In this document: positions 7,091-7,141 of the stretch, piece by piece | Numbering within the stretch: the first letter of the stretch is position 1 | Layout of the letters: each line of letters opens with the position of its first letter | Assembly: GCA_011046175.1 (NCBI GenBank) | Contig: DSBB01000037.1 | Location: 1 to 7,141 of the forward strand | Direction of reading: 5' to 3' | Length of the DNA: 7,141 nt | Source of the DNA: Candidatus Hydrogenedentota bacterium | Lineage (GTDB): Bacteria; Hydrogenedentota; Hydrogenedentia; Hydrogenedentales; CAITNO01 | Position numbers and translations under genes: made by a program | Notes under the pieces: model-generated | Told to the model about the DNA's origin: nothing | The model's input: only the letters and a program-made list of their open reading frames with translations | Databases searched by the model: none

Positions 7091-7141
7091 CAGGATGTGG
7101 ATTGATGTACTATTTATAAAGGCGTGTCGCCTGCCATCCCG

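Noticed and set aside
7085..7120. A + strand promoter near the right edge (TTGCGT, 17 bases, TACTAT; also TATAAA at 7115-7120)
   Set aside because: The hexamers match poorly (three and four of six), and no + strand gene can be seen before the window ends.

Overview
This window carries a dense block of signal-transduction genes on the + strand (positions 1-5816). A bacillithiol-pathway glycosyltransferase gene (5857-6993) faces it on the - strand. By eye the base composition is moderately GC-rich and even across all four genes. I see no rRNA, tRNA, CRISPR array, insertion sequence or phage gene. The organism is a bacterium. The bshA homologue implies bacillithiol as a low-molecular-weight thiol. 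Long PAS-rich hybrid kinases with an 'AHDFNN' H-box suggest a free-living, environmentally versatile lineage, more likely a Gram-negative bacillithiol user (PVC, FCB, Acidobacteria or a related candidate phylum) than a classical Bacillus. That placement is inference only.

Layout. (1) 1-1349: the 3' part of a hybrid sensor kinase cut by the window edge. It holds the last strand of the ATPase domain, two receiver (REC) domains and a C-terminal histidine phosphotransfer (HPt) domain. (2) 1346-2254: a REC-GGDEF diguanylate cyclase that overlaps gene 1 by four bases (ATGA). (3) 2255-2303: a 49-base spacer with competing small hairpins around the ribosome binding site of the next gene. (4) 2304-5816: a 1170-residue soluble hybrid kinase, REC-REC-PAS-PAS-PAS-PAS-HisKA-HATPase-REC. 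(5) 5817-5856: a 40-base convergent gap with no clear terminator. (6) 5857-6993 (-): bshA. (7) 6994-7141: the bshA upstream region, with two inverted repeats and a weak promoter-like signal.

How the genes may work together (inference). Genes 1-3 look like one operon encoding a multistep phosphorelay that ends in c-di-GMP synthesis. Phosphate would pass within the gene 1 kinase to its HPt histidine and then to the REC domain of the diguanylate cyclase. Gene 3 adds a second, cytoplasmic kinase whose two N-terminal receivers have complementary defects: the first keeps the phospho-Asp but lacks the conserved Lys, and the second keeps the Lys but has Glu in place of the Asp. There are six REC domains in under 6 kb and only one visible HPt. 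bshA is probably independent, being convergent and having its own ribosome binding site.
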